A DNA stretch of 25,791 nt from Granulicella sp. (GTDB lineage Bacteria; Acidobacteriota; Terriglobia; Terriglobales; Acidobacteriaceae), in the NCBI GenBank assembly GCA_003133205.1, contig PKWK01000188.1:1-25791 (forward strand), written 5' to 3'. Positions 1 through 7,726 of the stretch are shown in pieces. Each line of letters starts with the position of its first letter. The first letter of the stretch is position 1. Position numbers and translations under genes: made by a program. A model generated the notes under the pieces. The model searched no databases. It was given only the letters and a program-made list of their open reading frames with translations, and was not told the origin of the DNA.

Positions 1-89
1 GGTTAAAGAGAAGCCGTGCAGATGCCGATAAACGAGTGTGCATTGTCCCGGCGTCGCATCTCTTCCGGGCTACACGGCCACGAGGGCGG

Positions 90-1160
90 ATGATCTCATT
101 GAAACGATACCTCGATATGGATCGGACAAGCACAGAAGAGCGATCTGATGCCGAACCCGATGCTCTTTTGCCAGCGACCGTTGCCGCGTATCGCTCCGCA
201 CTGGCGGAGATGGGAGCCTGCGGGCTGGAGGTATGTCCGCCTCTGGGAGGAGATCTGAAGCAAGGCATGGAGAAGCTCGGCGAGCGGTTGATGGGCCGTC
301 TTTCTCTGGAGGTGGTCGAGGAGACGAAAACTGATGTGGGGGAGCAACTCACCCAGTGGGGGCAACGCACGGCCAGGCACTACCGTGAGACGACCCGCGA
401 AGTCAAAGAAATCCTGCTGGCGATGGCCCGCGCCGCCGAATCGGTGGGCGAGCGCGACCAGCGATGCGCTGCCCAGATCACTTGCGTTACGACGCAGTTG
501 AAGAATGTCGCCAATCTGGAAGACCTGATGGAGATTCGGGCCTCGATCCAGAACAGCGCTGCGGAACTGAAGTCGTCCATCGACAGAATGACGGCAGAAG
601 GCAAGGCGGCGCTGGAGCAGTTGCGCGGGCAGGTCTCGAAGTATCAGGCCCGGCTGGAAGAGGCCGAGAGAATCGCTTCACTCGACGCGCTCACCGGCGT
701 GCGCAGCCGCTCCTGGGTCGAGGGACAACTTGAGCTTTGCCTTCATGTCGGAGGCGCGTTGTGCGTGGCCATCCTCGACATCGACGGGTTCAAGCAGGTC
801 AACGACGAGCACGGCCACCTGGTTGGAGACGAACTGCTGAAGCAGTTTGCCACCGAGCTCAAGTCGGCGAGCCGCTCGGCGGACATCATCGGACGCTGGG
901 GCGGGGATGAGTTCATCCTCCTGATGCAATGCGGCCGCGCCGAGGCCAAGTCACAGACCGACCGTCTGCGGGAATGGGTGTGCGGAAACTATACGGCTCA
1001 GGGAGACTGCGACCCCATCAAACTGCGCGTGGAGGCTTCTCTCGGCCTGGCCGAACATCTGCCGGGCGAGACGATGAAGGCACTGATCGACCGTGCCGAT
1101 GCCGAGATGTACCGGCAGAAAGCCGCTTCAAGAGCGCTCAGGACCGCAGTTCCGCGGTAA
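90..1160 (+). CDS. Diguanylate cyclase (GGDEF domain) with N-terminal helical/coiled-coil region
   Basis: Predicted to make c-di-GMP from two GTP in the cytoplasm. With the ATG at 90 the protein has 356 residues. The GGDEF domain fills the C-terminal half: the entry sequence SLDALTGVRSR, a metal-binding DIDGFKQVND around residues 230-238, and an intact GGDEF at 271-275. An RSAD lies exactly five residues before GGDEF and fits the RxxD inhibitory I-site, so product feedback is expected. Residues 60-200 are helical and Glu/Lys/Gln rich, with no transmembrane segment, and probably serve as a sensing or dimerisation module. The frame is open back to a GTG at 36. I prefer ATG 90 because a GAGGG lies at 82-86 and the start MISLKRYLDM looks like the usual beginning of acidobacterial homologues (from memory). 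ATG 117 is also possible. It is followed on the same strand by three transcription regulators. Confidence 0.9.
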   Translation: MISLKRYLDMDRTSTEERSDAEPDALLPATVAAYRSALAEMGACGLEVCPPLGGDLKQGMEKLGERLMGRLSLEVVEETKTDVGEQLTQWGQRTARHYRETTREVKEILLAMARAAESVGERDQRCAAQITCVTTQLKNVANLEDLMEIRASIQNSAAELKSSIDRMTAEGKAALEQLRGQVSKYQARLEEAERIASLDALTGVRSRSWVEGQLELCLHVGGALCVAILDIDGFKQVNDEHGHLVGDELLKQFATELKSASRSADIIGRWGGDEFILLMQCGRAEAKSQTDRLREWVCGNYTAQGDCDPIKLRVEASLGLAEHLPGETMKALIDRADAEMYRQKAASRALRTAVPR

Positions 1161-1363
1161 CTCGCCTGCCGAATTTCGTTCTCCGCTGCGCGCCATTCCG
1201 GTTCTGAAAGATGCGGAAGACCTGGTTCTTGCGGGTCAGAAGCCTCTGACCGTTTTTGGGACACTTTCACCTTCCATTCCCATCCGGGAATCCCCTCCCA
1301 TTCTTTCTTCTTTCCAATCTTGAGTTCCTTCTCCCCACGCGGGAACGTAGAGGAGTGGCATTC

Positions 1364-1379
1364 CTTAGCGCGCGCTAAG
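1364..1379. promoter_or_regulatory. Perfect 16-bp palindrome upstream of the response regulator gene (candidate operator)
   Basis: CTTAGCGCGCGCTAAG is a perfect palindrome 56 bases before the response-regulator ATG, in the otherwise featureless 275-base gap after the cyclase gene. Its size and place suit a dimeric regulator binding site, perhaps autoregulatory. Against that, OmpR-family proteins usually bind direct repeats. No convincing -35/-10 pair was found beside it. Confidence 0.4.
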
Positions 1380-1435
1380 CAGGGCGGCAGGGAAACGAAG
1401 GACAGACGCCACAGGATTTGAAGAGAAAGGCTGCC

Positions 1436-2188
1436 ATGAGGTTATTGATCGCAGAAGACGACAAGGCGTTGGGATTGTTTTTGAGCCGAGGACTGGAGGC
1501 CGATGGACACCGGGTCCGCATCGCCTGTGACGGTGCTGCCGCTGTTGATGCATTTCGCCAGGATATGCCCGATCTGACCATCCTCGATCTCAACCTGCCC
1601 ATCAAGGACGGCGAGCAGGTCCTTGCAGAAGTGCGCGCCCTCAACGCCGATCTTCCCGTGCTGGTGCTCACCGCACGACAGGAGGTGGACACGCGGGTCC
1701 GGTGCCTGGACCTGGGGGCCGACGACCTGATGCTCAAGCCTTTCAGCCTGCACGAACTGCGGGCGCGCTGCCGGGCGCTGTTGCGCCGCAAGCGCGAGGT
1801 GAGGCTGCTGTTGCGCGCCGGCGATCTGGAACTCGACCGGCTGGAGCATAGCGCCCGGCGCGGCAGTGATTCGGTCGTGCTCACCAACAAGGAATTCGCG
1901 CTGCTCGAGCATCTGATGCTCAATCGTGGCCAGTGCGTCTCGCGGGTGGAACTGCTGGACACGGTCTGGAACATGGAGCCGGCGCAGACCACCAACATCG
2001 TGGATGTGTATGTCAATTACCTGCGCCGCAAGCTGAAGGATCCGCCACCCGGGCAATTGATCCGGACGGTGCGCGGGCAAGGCTATGTCGTGCCCTCGGA
2101 GGGCGAACTCGCGCTTTCCGCCCTGGGCGTTCTGGCTCTTCCGGCGCTTCGCGCGGAGACGTCCGGCGCGCTTCCTGAAGTTCACTAG
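1436..2188 (+). CDS. OmpR/PhoB-family two-component response regulator
   Basis: Cytoplasmic response regulator of 250 residues. The receiver domain (about 1-115) is complete: acidic pocket EDD at 7-9, phospho-acceptor Asp51 in ILDLNLP, Thr79 in VLVLTA and Lys101 in LKPF. The winged-helix DNA-binding domain (about 125-220) ends with the family signature of an RRKLKD helix and a RTVRGQGYVV hairpin. A tail of about 30 residues follows and is rich in Ala and Leu. The frame opens at 1418 (TTG), but ATG 1436 begins the beta-1 strand MRLLIAEDD correctly and has an AGAAAGG upstream. No histidine kinase gene is next to it, so the partner kinase must be elsewhere. The sigma-54 activator gene follows after 57 bases on the same strand, probably in one transcript. 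Confidence 0.95.
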   Translation: MRLLIAEDDKALGLFLSRGLEADGHRVRIACDGAAAVDAFRQDMPDLTILDLNLPIKDGEQVLAEVRALNADLPVLVLTARQEVDTRVRCLDLGADDLMLKPFSLHELRARCRALLRRKREVRLLLRAGDLELDRLEHSARRGSDSVVLTNKEFALLEHLMLNRGQCVSRVELLDTVWNMEPAQTTNIVDVYVNYLRRKLKDPPPGQLIRTVRGQGYVVPSEGELALSALGVLALPALRAETSGALPEVH

Positions 2189-2245
2189 CGCGTCCGTTTC
2201 TCGTTCGGGCTCGACTCACTTCATTCCAGATTCAGGAGAATCCTC

Positions 2246-3592
2246 ATGCTTCCAATTCCGGTTTCCACCCTTCCTCTCGCCGGCCGCACCCGGCCACGGA
2301 CCGCGCTGGTCGCGAGCGCGGACTTGAACTTCCGCCAGCGGCTCTCCGACATCCTCAATGGCCTGCGCTGGCAGGTGCGCCAGGCCGAGGGCGGCGCCCA
2401 GGCCTGGGCGGAGGCGGAAACAGCCCCCCCCGAGGCGGTCATCGTCGACTCGTGGCTGCCCGATCTCGATCTGAGCGAGTTTCTCAAGGATTTCCGGACG
2501 CAGTTTCCCGATGTGGACCTGGTCACCGCCTCCGGGACGGAGGCACAGGAGAGCCCGCGCGGGCCCTACCGCCAGGAGCTTCTCTATGCGCTGCACCGTT
2601 CGCAGGACAACGACACGGCGATCTGGAATACAGCTCCAGTGCTGGACGGCCCTTTTACGCCTCCCTTCCGGGGAAACGAATCTTCTTTGCCGGCGCCTTC
2701 CCGGAGCGCTGCAACTGCGGACGCAGCCGCACTGCCGCCTGTTCCCAAGCCCCTTCCTTCCGTTCTCTCCGCGATTGTTCCTGCCGCCGGGAAAAGCACC
2801 CACGCCGCCAGCGAACCTTCGGGAAACGAGCGGCTTCCGGAACTGGTTGGAAATGCTCCCTGCATGATCGAGGTCAGCCGCCGCATACGGCTGGTGGCGC
2901 CGCGCTCGACCACGGTGCTGATCGAGGGCGAAACCGGGACTGGCAAGGAGGTGGTTGCGCGGGCGCTGCATCGGTTGAGCCGGCGGTCGGCGATGCCGTT
3001 TGTGGTGCTGAACTGCGCTGCGATTCCGGAGTCGCTGCTGGAGGCGGAGCTGTTCGGGCACGTTCGCGGGGCGTTTACCGGCGCGGTGCAGTCGCGCATG
3101 GGGCGAGTTGAAATGGCGAGTGGCGGGACGCTGCTGCTGGACGAGATTGGCGAAATGCCGGTGAGCATGCAGGCGAAGATGCTGCGGTTTCTGGAGTCGG
3201 GCGAGTTGCAGCGCGTGGGCGACAACAAGACCACGCGCGTGGACGTGCGCTTGATCGCGGCGACGCACCAGCCGCTCGAGCGGAGATCGGCGGAAGGAAC
3301 GTTCCGGCTGGACCTGTATCACCGGCTGGCCGTGTTTCCCATCGAAGTGCCTCCGTTGCGGGAGCGGATGGCGGACCTGGCGGACCTGGCGGAGCATTTT
3401 CTGGCGCTTCTGGGCAAGGACAGTCCGCGCAAGAGGATTGCGCCGGGCGCGTTGGCGAGACTGCAGGAGCACTCGTGGCCGGGCAATGTCCGGGAGCTGA
3501 TGCATGTGCTCGAGCGCGGGACGATTCTTGCGGGCGTGAACCCGGAGATTGTTGCGGCGGACATTCGTTATCGGCGCGCGACGCGGGACTGA
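2246..3592 (+). CDS. Sigma-54-dependent activator (NtrC family) with degenerate receiver and no C-terminal HTH
   Basis: AAA+ ATPase predicted to remodel the sigma-54 RNA polymerase closed complex. The 448 residues comprise a receiver-like domain (about 17-98), a low-complexity Pro/Ala/Ser linker (about 120-195) and the AAA+ domain (about 198-435). The AAA+ domain has Walker A GETGTGKE at 228-235, the sigma-54 contact loop GAFTGA at 275-280, Walker B LLLDEIGE at 296-303, and WPGNVRE at 411-417. The receiver keeps Asp68 (VIVDS) but has only one acidic residue at the pocket and no clear conserved Lys, so phosphorylation is doubtful. The protein stops soon after the AAA+ lid, leaving no room for the Fis-type HTH. 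I found no FleQ-like LFRS c-di-GMP motif before the AAA+ domain. The start ATG has an AGGAG eight bases upstream. Activators without HTH are known, for example FlgR and FleT of flagellar systems. Confidence 0.93.
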   Translation: MLPIPVSTLPLAGRTRPRTALVASADLNFRQRLSDILNGLRWQVRQAEGGAQAWAEAETAPPEAVIVDSWLPDLDLSEFLKDFRTQFPDVDLVTASGTEAQESPRGPYRQELLYALHRSQDNDTAIWNTAPVLDGPFTPPFRGNESSLPAPSRSAATADAAALPPVPKPLPSVLSAIVPAAGKSTHAASEPSGNERLPELVGNAPCMIEVSRRIRLVAPRSTTVLIEGETGTGKEVVARALHRLSRRSAMPFVVLNCAAIPESLLEAELFGHVRGAFTGAVQSRMGRVEMASGGTLLLDEIGEMPVSMQAKMLRFLESGELQRVGDNKTTRVDVRLIAATHQPLERRSAEGTFRLDLYHRLAVFPIEVPPLRERMADLADLAEHFLALLGKDSPRKRIAPGALARLQEHSWPGNVRELMHVLERGTILAGVNPEIVAADIRYRRATRD

Positions 3593-3711
3593 CCGATTTC
3601 GAGACAGATTGAGAATCCCCTAATCCAGCGTGGCCGTTTTGTGGTCATGCTCGTGCTTCCTTGCATGTGCAGGCTGATGTTGCCTGCTGCTGCATTGGAG
3701 ACGAGACGATT

Positions 3712-4617
3712 ATGGGGAGTCAAGCTGTTGCAACTCGGGGAACGTCGATTGGGCCAAAGTCTGGATTCGGCGACTTCACGGAGATGGGCCATGTGTCGTT
3801 TCTCGCTCGGGTTGGAGCGGGCAGCGCGAGCGGGTCGGAGAGTGGCACCGACAGCGGGTTAGGGGTGGATCGCGACCAGTTGTTGCTGGAACATCTTCCG
3901 ACGGTGCGTTATCTGGCACGGCGGATTCATGAGCGGCTCCCGCAGCATGTTGAGCTGGACGACCTGATTTCGGCCGGCGTGGTGGGGTTGATCGACGCGT
4001 TTTCGAAGTTCGATCATACGAAGCAGGTGCAGTTCAAGAGCTATGTGCAGTTCCGTATCCGCGGGGCGATTCTGGATTCGCTGCGGACGCTGGACTGGAG
4101 CCCGCGGGAGTTGCGGCGGAAGGGCCGCGCGGTGGAGGAGGCGATCCGGTCGGTGACGCACAAGCTGGGGCGTGTGCCGTCGGAGCAGGAGATTGCGCAC
4201 GAGATGGAGTTGGGTCTGAGCGAGTACCAGCACCTGTTGGGCGAGTTGAAGGGTTTGGAGATTGGCAGCCTGCACATGGAGCGGACTGAGGACTCGGGCG
4301 ATGAGGAGTTAGCCTATCTGCCTGGAGCGCCGGACGAAGATCCGCTGTTCCGGTGTCTGCAGGGCGAGATGAAACAGCGGCTGACGGATGCGATTGAAGA
4401 GCTGCCGGAGAAGGAGCGGATTGTGCTGACGCTCTACTACTACGAAGAGCTGACGATGAAGGAGATCGGGTTGACGCTTGGCGTGGTGGAGTCCCGGGTG
4501 TCTCAGATCCACTCGTCGGCGGTGGTGCGACTGCGGGCGGCGCTTGCAGGTCTGCGCACGGACAATTCGGCAGCGACCGCGAAGAAGAAGCAGGCGGCTG
4601 GGCGGATGGTGGCGTAA
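3712..4617 (+). CDS. fliA: RNA polymerase sigma factor of the FliA/WhiG (sigma-28) family
   Basis: Sigma-70-family factor of the FliA/WhiG group, 301 residues from ATG 3712. A Ser/Gly-rich stretch of about 40 residues precedes region 2 (PTVRYLARRIHERLP, then VELDDLISAGVVGLIDAFSKFD and the FKSYVQFRIRGAILDSLR core-binding and -10 recognition segment). Region 3 (WSPRELRRKGRAVEEA) and region 4 (LPEKERIVLTLYYYEELTMKEIG with SRVSQIHSSAV) follow in the usual order. This group normally drives flagellar, chemotaxis or sporulation genes. No flagellar structural gene or anti-sigma FlgM is visible nearby, so the target is not shown. The frame also opens at a TTG (3661) and contains ATG 3784. ATG 3712 is preferred for a GGAG about 11 bases upstream. 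It lies 119 bases after the sigma-54 activator gene and is followed by a strong terminator. Confidence 0.9.
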   Translation: MGSQAVATRGTSIGPKSGFGDFTEMGHVSFLARVGAGSASGSESGTDSGLGVDRDQLLLEHLPTVRYLARRIHERLPQHVELDDLISAGVVGLIDAFSKFDHTKQVQFKSYVQFRIRGAILDSLRTLDWSPRELRRKGRAVEEAIRSVTHKLGRVPSEQEIAHEMELGLSEYQHLLGELKGLEIGSLHMERTEDSGDEELAYLPGAPDEDPLFRCLQGEMKQRLTDAIEELPEKERIVLTLYYYEELTMKEIGLTLGVVESRVSQIHSSAVVRLRAALAGLRTDNSAATAKKKQAAGRMVA

Positions 4618-4622
4618 TTCGG

Positions 4623-4637
4623 CCCCCCCGGGGGGGG
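4623..4637. repeat. C7G8 homopolymer palindrome just after the sigma factor stop
   Basis: Seven C then eight G, five bases after the sigma-factor stop codon. It is fully self-complementary but has no loop, so it can hardly be an ordinary terminator. It may be a slippage-prone tract or a sequencing/assembly weak spot. Confidence 0.6.
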
Positions 4638-4762
4638 TGGTATTAAGTCGTCTATTGCAGTCATTTGCGAAATCTTCCTCTTGTAAATATTTGATTCCAG
4701 GATGGTTACAGGTAAACATTTCCATTCATTGGGGTTAGCGTCCAATGGTGGTTTTGGGGCAG

Positions 4763-4794
4763 AAGAAAGCCCCGGCGGGGGCCGGGGCTTTCTT
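4763..4794 (+). terminator. Rho-independent terminator of the regulatory block
   Basis: A perfect 14-bp stem (AAGAAAGCCCCGGC at 4763-4776 and GCCGGGGCTTTCTT at 4781-4794) closes a GGGG loop, and CCTTTC follows. This is the strongest hairpin in the window. It ends the plus-strand run of diguanylate cyclase to sigma factor, about 145 bases after the last stop. Confidence 0.88.
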
Positions 4795-4958
4795 CCTTTC
4801 TTGACTCTACTTCTTAATTATAGGCCTTTTCGCAATACTCCTATGCCAACTATTCTCGGGTGTTTTGGGGGCCTAAGTAGTTGTCAGGATTGACGAAAAT
4901 ATTTCTTGGTGTGAGCGCGGGGTATTGACAGCTTCGGGAACGGGCATCGGGAGGCAGG

Positions 4959-5005
4959 AAAGCGAATCACAGAGATCACGGAGGAAAAGAGAGAACACAG
5001 AGGTT
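4959..5005 (+). repeat. Dispersed 47-base repeat, copy 1
   Basis: Matches 21402-21448 in the same orientation at 45 of 47 positions. It starts AAAGCGAATCACAGAGATC and ends GAGAACACAGAGGTT. Both copies are intergenic. The flanks differ, so the unit is small and does not include a gene. Confidence 0.85.
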
Positions 5006-5121
5006 TTTGTGAGGGGTGTCGCTCGGCAACTGTTTTGGGGAAGACGGGCCAGGGAGGGGGCAAGCAACGGCAAAGAATAGCCAAAAGCGAAATACAGGGG
5101 TCCCTTTGGCGGTTTAGGGTA

Positions 5122-5149
5122 GGCTCTTCACTTCGTTCAGGATGACGGC
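5122..5149 (+). repeat. Dispersed 28-base repeat, intergenic copy
   Basis: Begins GGCTCTTCACTTCG and ends TTCAGGATGACGGC. It matches 12247-12274, inside the M20 peptidase gene, at 27 of 28 positions. This intergenic copy shows that the peptidase insert is a dispersed element rather than gene-specific sequence. Confidence 0.85.
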
Positions 5150-5191
5150 GTTTTTGGAGAAGGTAGCCGACCGTAGGGGCTTAGGCTGGGT

Positions 5192-5584
5192 TTACTGGTG
5201 AACCTGGGCGACCGTGTCGGACTCGACAGTAGCGAGGGAGGCGGTGCTGGGTCCGAGGCCGAGCTTGATGAGAGCGCGGGAGTCGGGGACGAGTTTGGTC
5301 TGCCAGCCGTTGTCGGCCTGGACCTTTCCGATGGCGGCCTCAGTTGCTGCATCCCAGTGGCCGCTGGGCGCGCCTGACAGGTAGCCGGCCTTGATGAGGG
5401 CTTCCTGAATCTGGGTGGCGCGCTCATCGTCGATGGTTCGCTGGCTCTGGATCTTGGGCTTGGCAGCGTGTTTGCCGAGGGCCTTGGATGAGGTGGGGCC
5501 GCGTTTGGCATGGCTCGACGCTATAGCGGGAATTGTCAACGCGAGAACCATCATGGACAAGAGGGTGAATTTAGGAAACCGCAT
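5192..5584 (-). CDS. Secreted peptidoglycan-binding-like protein
   Basis: Small exported protein of 130 residues. A Sec signal peptide (MRFPKFTLLSMMVLALTIPAIASSHA) covers about residues 1-26, followed by a Lys/Ser-rich linker and a domain at about 55-115. That domain fits the PG_binding_1 fold: the helix RATQIQEALIKAGYLSG, then GHWDAATEAAIGKVQADNGW, and the final helix SRALIKLGLG. Proteins with this domain bind peptidoglycan, usually as a targeting module, and no catalytic domain is attached here. It is transcribed away from the DUF362 gene across a 226-base gap. The ATG has a GAGG about 14 bases upstream, which is rather far. Function beyond cell-wall binding is not predictable. Confidence 0.82.
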   Translation of the reverse strand: MRFPKFTLLSMMVLALTIPAIASSHAKRGPTSSKALGKHAAKPKIQSQRTIDDERATQIQEALIKAGYLSGAPSGHWDAATEAAIGKVQADNGWQTKLVPDSRALIKLGLGPSTASLATVESDTVAQVHQ

Positions 5585-5749
5585 TTAGATAAGAGACCTC
5601 ATGCCTGACTTTGACGAGAATTCCGCTTGGCGAGGCTGCCGTGCGGACTTTCCCGTCGATTTGATAAGCCTATACCGTCTGTTCATGCGGCTGCAATATG
5701 AAATGCGGGATTTATTCCAGCTTTGCCCCGGTCCGGTGATGGTCTTCAC

Positions 5750-5777
5750 TTGCCACACTGCTGCAGAGCGGTATAAT
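5750..5777 (+). promoter_or_regulatory. Sigma-70-type promoter of the DUF362 gene
   Basis: TTGCCA at 5750-5755, a 16-base spacer, and a consensus TATAAT at 5772-5777. Transcription would begin near 5784, giving a leader of about 27 bases that ends in the ribosome-binding site AGAAGGAG (5797-5804). Confidence 0.75.
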
Positions 5778-5810
5778 CCTCGCGAATCAGGGCCGAAGAA
5801 GGAGATCCAC

Positions 5811-7193
5811 ATGAAATCCGATTACTACTCAACCTCCCGCAGAGATTTCCTCAAAACCTCCGTGCTGGGGAGCGCCGCGGCCCTGACTGCATTGAAAGTT
5901 CCCTTGGCCGGGGCCCAGGGCGCGCCTGCGGCTCAGCCCACCTTCAGCCCCATCGATCCTGCCAACTCGCCGATGGGGACGGCCTTCGGCGTCAAACCGG
6001 GCCGCGTCGCCTGGGCTTTTGATCCCAAAGCCACGACCTGGGATGGCGTGAACAACGCCCCGGGCTGGTGGGATGACAGCAACACTCATCCCGAAGTCGT
6101 CGCGCGGTTGCTCTCGGGGACCATCCGCTCGGTCGGTGACGCCGCCAGCGACAAAGCAGCATGGAACAAGATCTTCACCGACTTCAACAAGCGCAGTGGC
6201 AAAGGCGCGGTCGGCTACAAGAAGGGCGAGAAGATCGTCGTCAAACTCAACCTGAATCAGGTACACGACCACGGCAACGGCGCCAATGCTTCCTACATCG
6301 CGCCGCAGCTGGTGCACGGTCTGCTGAGCCAACTCGTCCAGCAGGTTGGCGCTGCGCCGGCCGACATCACTTTCTATGACGCCATCCGCGACGTTCCCGC
6401 CACCATCTTCGACCGCTGCACCAAGGAGTTTCCAGGCGTTCACTTCGTAGACGGGACTGGCACCGATGGCCGCGAGAAAGCGGTGCCCGACAAGAGCAAG
6501 CCGCTGGTCTTCGCCAAAGGCGACCTGACCTTCTATCTCCCCACCTGTGTCACCGAGGCTGCATACATGATCAACGTGGCCGGGCTGAAAGGGCACACGA
6601 TGGCGGGCATGACGGTCACCGCCAAGAATCACCAGGGAACCATCCTCACTGCGGACGGTGGAGCCGGCGCGCGTTTCGTGCACCCCTGGCTTGCCGTCAA
6701 GTCCGGCAACCGGGTCGGGGGACCGGCTGCTCAGGGGATGGCTTCCTACAACGGGCTGGTCGATATGAACGGACACCCGCACATTGGCGGCAAAACCGTC
6801 CTTTACCTCATTGACGGCTTGTATGCGACGCAGCACAACGAGTTCCGTCTGGCCCCGGTCTGCAAGTGGCAGAGCACGCCCTTCAACGGGCATTGGACGT
6901 CCAGCCTGTTTGCCTCGCAGGACGGCGTGGCTCTTGACTCGGTGGCGCTGGACTTCCTGCGCAACGAGCCGACACTGGCAACCATCGTTACCGGCTCGGT
7001 GGACAACTATCTCCACGAAATGGCGCTGGCCCACCAGCCGCCATCCAAAATCACTTACGATCCGGCGAAGACGGGCAAGCCGCTCGCCAGCCTGGGTGTT
7101 CACGAGCACTGGAACAACGCGACGGAGAGGAAGTACAGCCGCAACCTCGGCAAAGGTGCGGGGATCGAGTTGGTCGATGTGAAGCTAGTTTAG
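5811..7193 (+). CDS. Tat-exported DUF362 domain protein
   Basis: Protein of 460 residues with a clear twin-arginine signal (SRRDFLK near residue 10, then a hydrophobic stretch to about residue 37 ending in AGAQG), so it is exported folded. The mature part resembles the DUF362 family: KIVVKLNLNQVHD, DITFYDAIRD, a segment AAYMINVAGLKGHTMAGMT and the downstream TAKNHQGTI. I see no Cys-rich ferredoxin motif, although some family members carry one. The reaction is not known. The frame is open upstream to 5601, but ATG 5811 has the strong AGAAGGAG six bases before it and directly precedes the Tat motif. It has its own promoter and appears monocistronic, since the next gene is convergent. Confidence 0.87.
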   Translation: MKSDYYSTSRRDFLKTSVLGSAAALTALKVPLAGAQGAPAAQPTFSPIDPANSPMGTAFGVKPGRVAWAFDPKATTWDGVNNAPGWWDDSNTHPEVVARLLSGTIRSVGDAASDKAAWNKIFTDFNKRSGKGAVGYKKGEKIVVKLNLNQVHDHGNGANASYIAPQLVHGLLSQLVQQVGAAPADITFYDAIRDVPATIFDRCTKEFPGVHFVDGTGTDGREKAVPDKSKPLVFAKGDLTFYLPTCVTEAAYMINVAGLKGHTMAGMTVTAKNHQGTILTADGGAGARFVHPWLAVKSGNRVGGPAAQGMASYNGLVDMNGHPHIGGKTVLYLIDGLYATQHNEFRLAPVCKWQSTPFNGHWTSSLFASQDGVALDSVALDFLRNEPTLATIVTGSVDNYLHEMALAHQPPSKITYDPAKTGKPLASLGVHEHWNNATERKYSRNLGKGAGIELVDVKLV

Positions 7194-7311
7194 CCGACTC
7201 CCATTGAGCAACTCAGGCTGATCTCGCAATGAGCTCGCTAATTCCTGGATGGCCGGCTACTCGGACAGAGACTCCGCGCGTTGAAAGAAACCAGACGGGT
7301 GGTGGGCAGTC

Positions 7312-7581
7312 CTAAACCGGAAATCTCTCTGCGCTGCGAGCTTTGGCCTTGGCTGCCTCTTCTTCTCGATTCCTTGGGGGCGCATTGGTTTCAAGCGAAC
7401 CGAGAAGCTGAGTCGAAATACTGGCTATCGAGTCGATTGCAGCTTGGAACGCTGCTTCGTTCGCCTTCGACGGTTTGTTGAAACCGGTAATCTTTCTGAC
7501 GAACTGGAGAGAGGCGGCTCGAACCTCGTCTGGGGTGACGGGCGGATCGAAGTTTAAAAGCATTTTGATATTTCGGCACAT
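7312..7581 (-). CDS. DUF2277 family protein
   Basis: Short cytoplasmic protein of 89 residues that matches my recollection of the DUF2277 family along its whole length: start MCRNIKMLLNFDPPVTPDEV, middle AASLQFVRKITGFNKPSKAN, end TNAPPRNREEEAAKAKARS. Function is unknown. The frame opens further upstream (7647), but the family begins at MCRNIK, so I use ATG 7581. The ribosome-binding site is weak. It lies convergent to the DUF362 gene and downstream of the broken Hsp70-like gene. Confidence 0.85.
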   Translation of the reverse strand: MCRNIKMLLNFDPPVTPDEVRAASLQFVRKITGFNKPSKANEAAFQAAIDSIASISTQLLGSLETNAPPRNREEEAAKAKARSAERFPV

Positions 7582-7726
7582 TTGCTTAGACCTACATCCG
7601 TTCAAGACTCGCGCGGCGTGAAGCCTGGCTTGCTCCAATTTACTCAAATGGCGTTATGCGCGGAAAGCCTGTCATTGGTTTGCCACTCGAGAATCAGGGT
7701 CTCGTCCACAGCAGCGCAGAGTCTCC

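Larger units (their letters stand above)
4618..5191. other. 574-base spacer with terminator and dispersed repeats, no gene seen
   Basis: Between the sigma-factor gene and the convergent peptidoglycan-binding gene. It holds the C7G8 tract, the terminator, one copy of a 47-base dispersed repeat (4959-5005) and one copy of the repeat containing GTTCAGGATGACGGC (5122-5149). No reading frame here has a plausible start, domain or composition. Confidence 0.7.

Noticed and set aside
2246..3592. FleQ-type c-di-GMP binding by the sigma-54 activator
   Set aside because: The LFRS motif before the AAA+ domain is absent (the sequence there is RLPELVG), so direct c-di-GMP sensing is not supported.
3600..3711. 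Sigma-54-like GG-N10-GC upstream of the sigma factor gene
   Set aside because: Only the spacing and a few bases fit. A chance match of this quality is expected in a spacer of this length.
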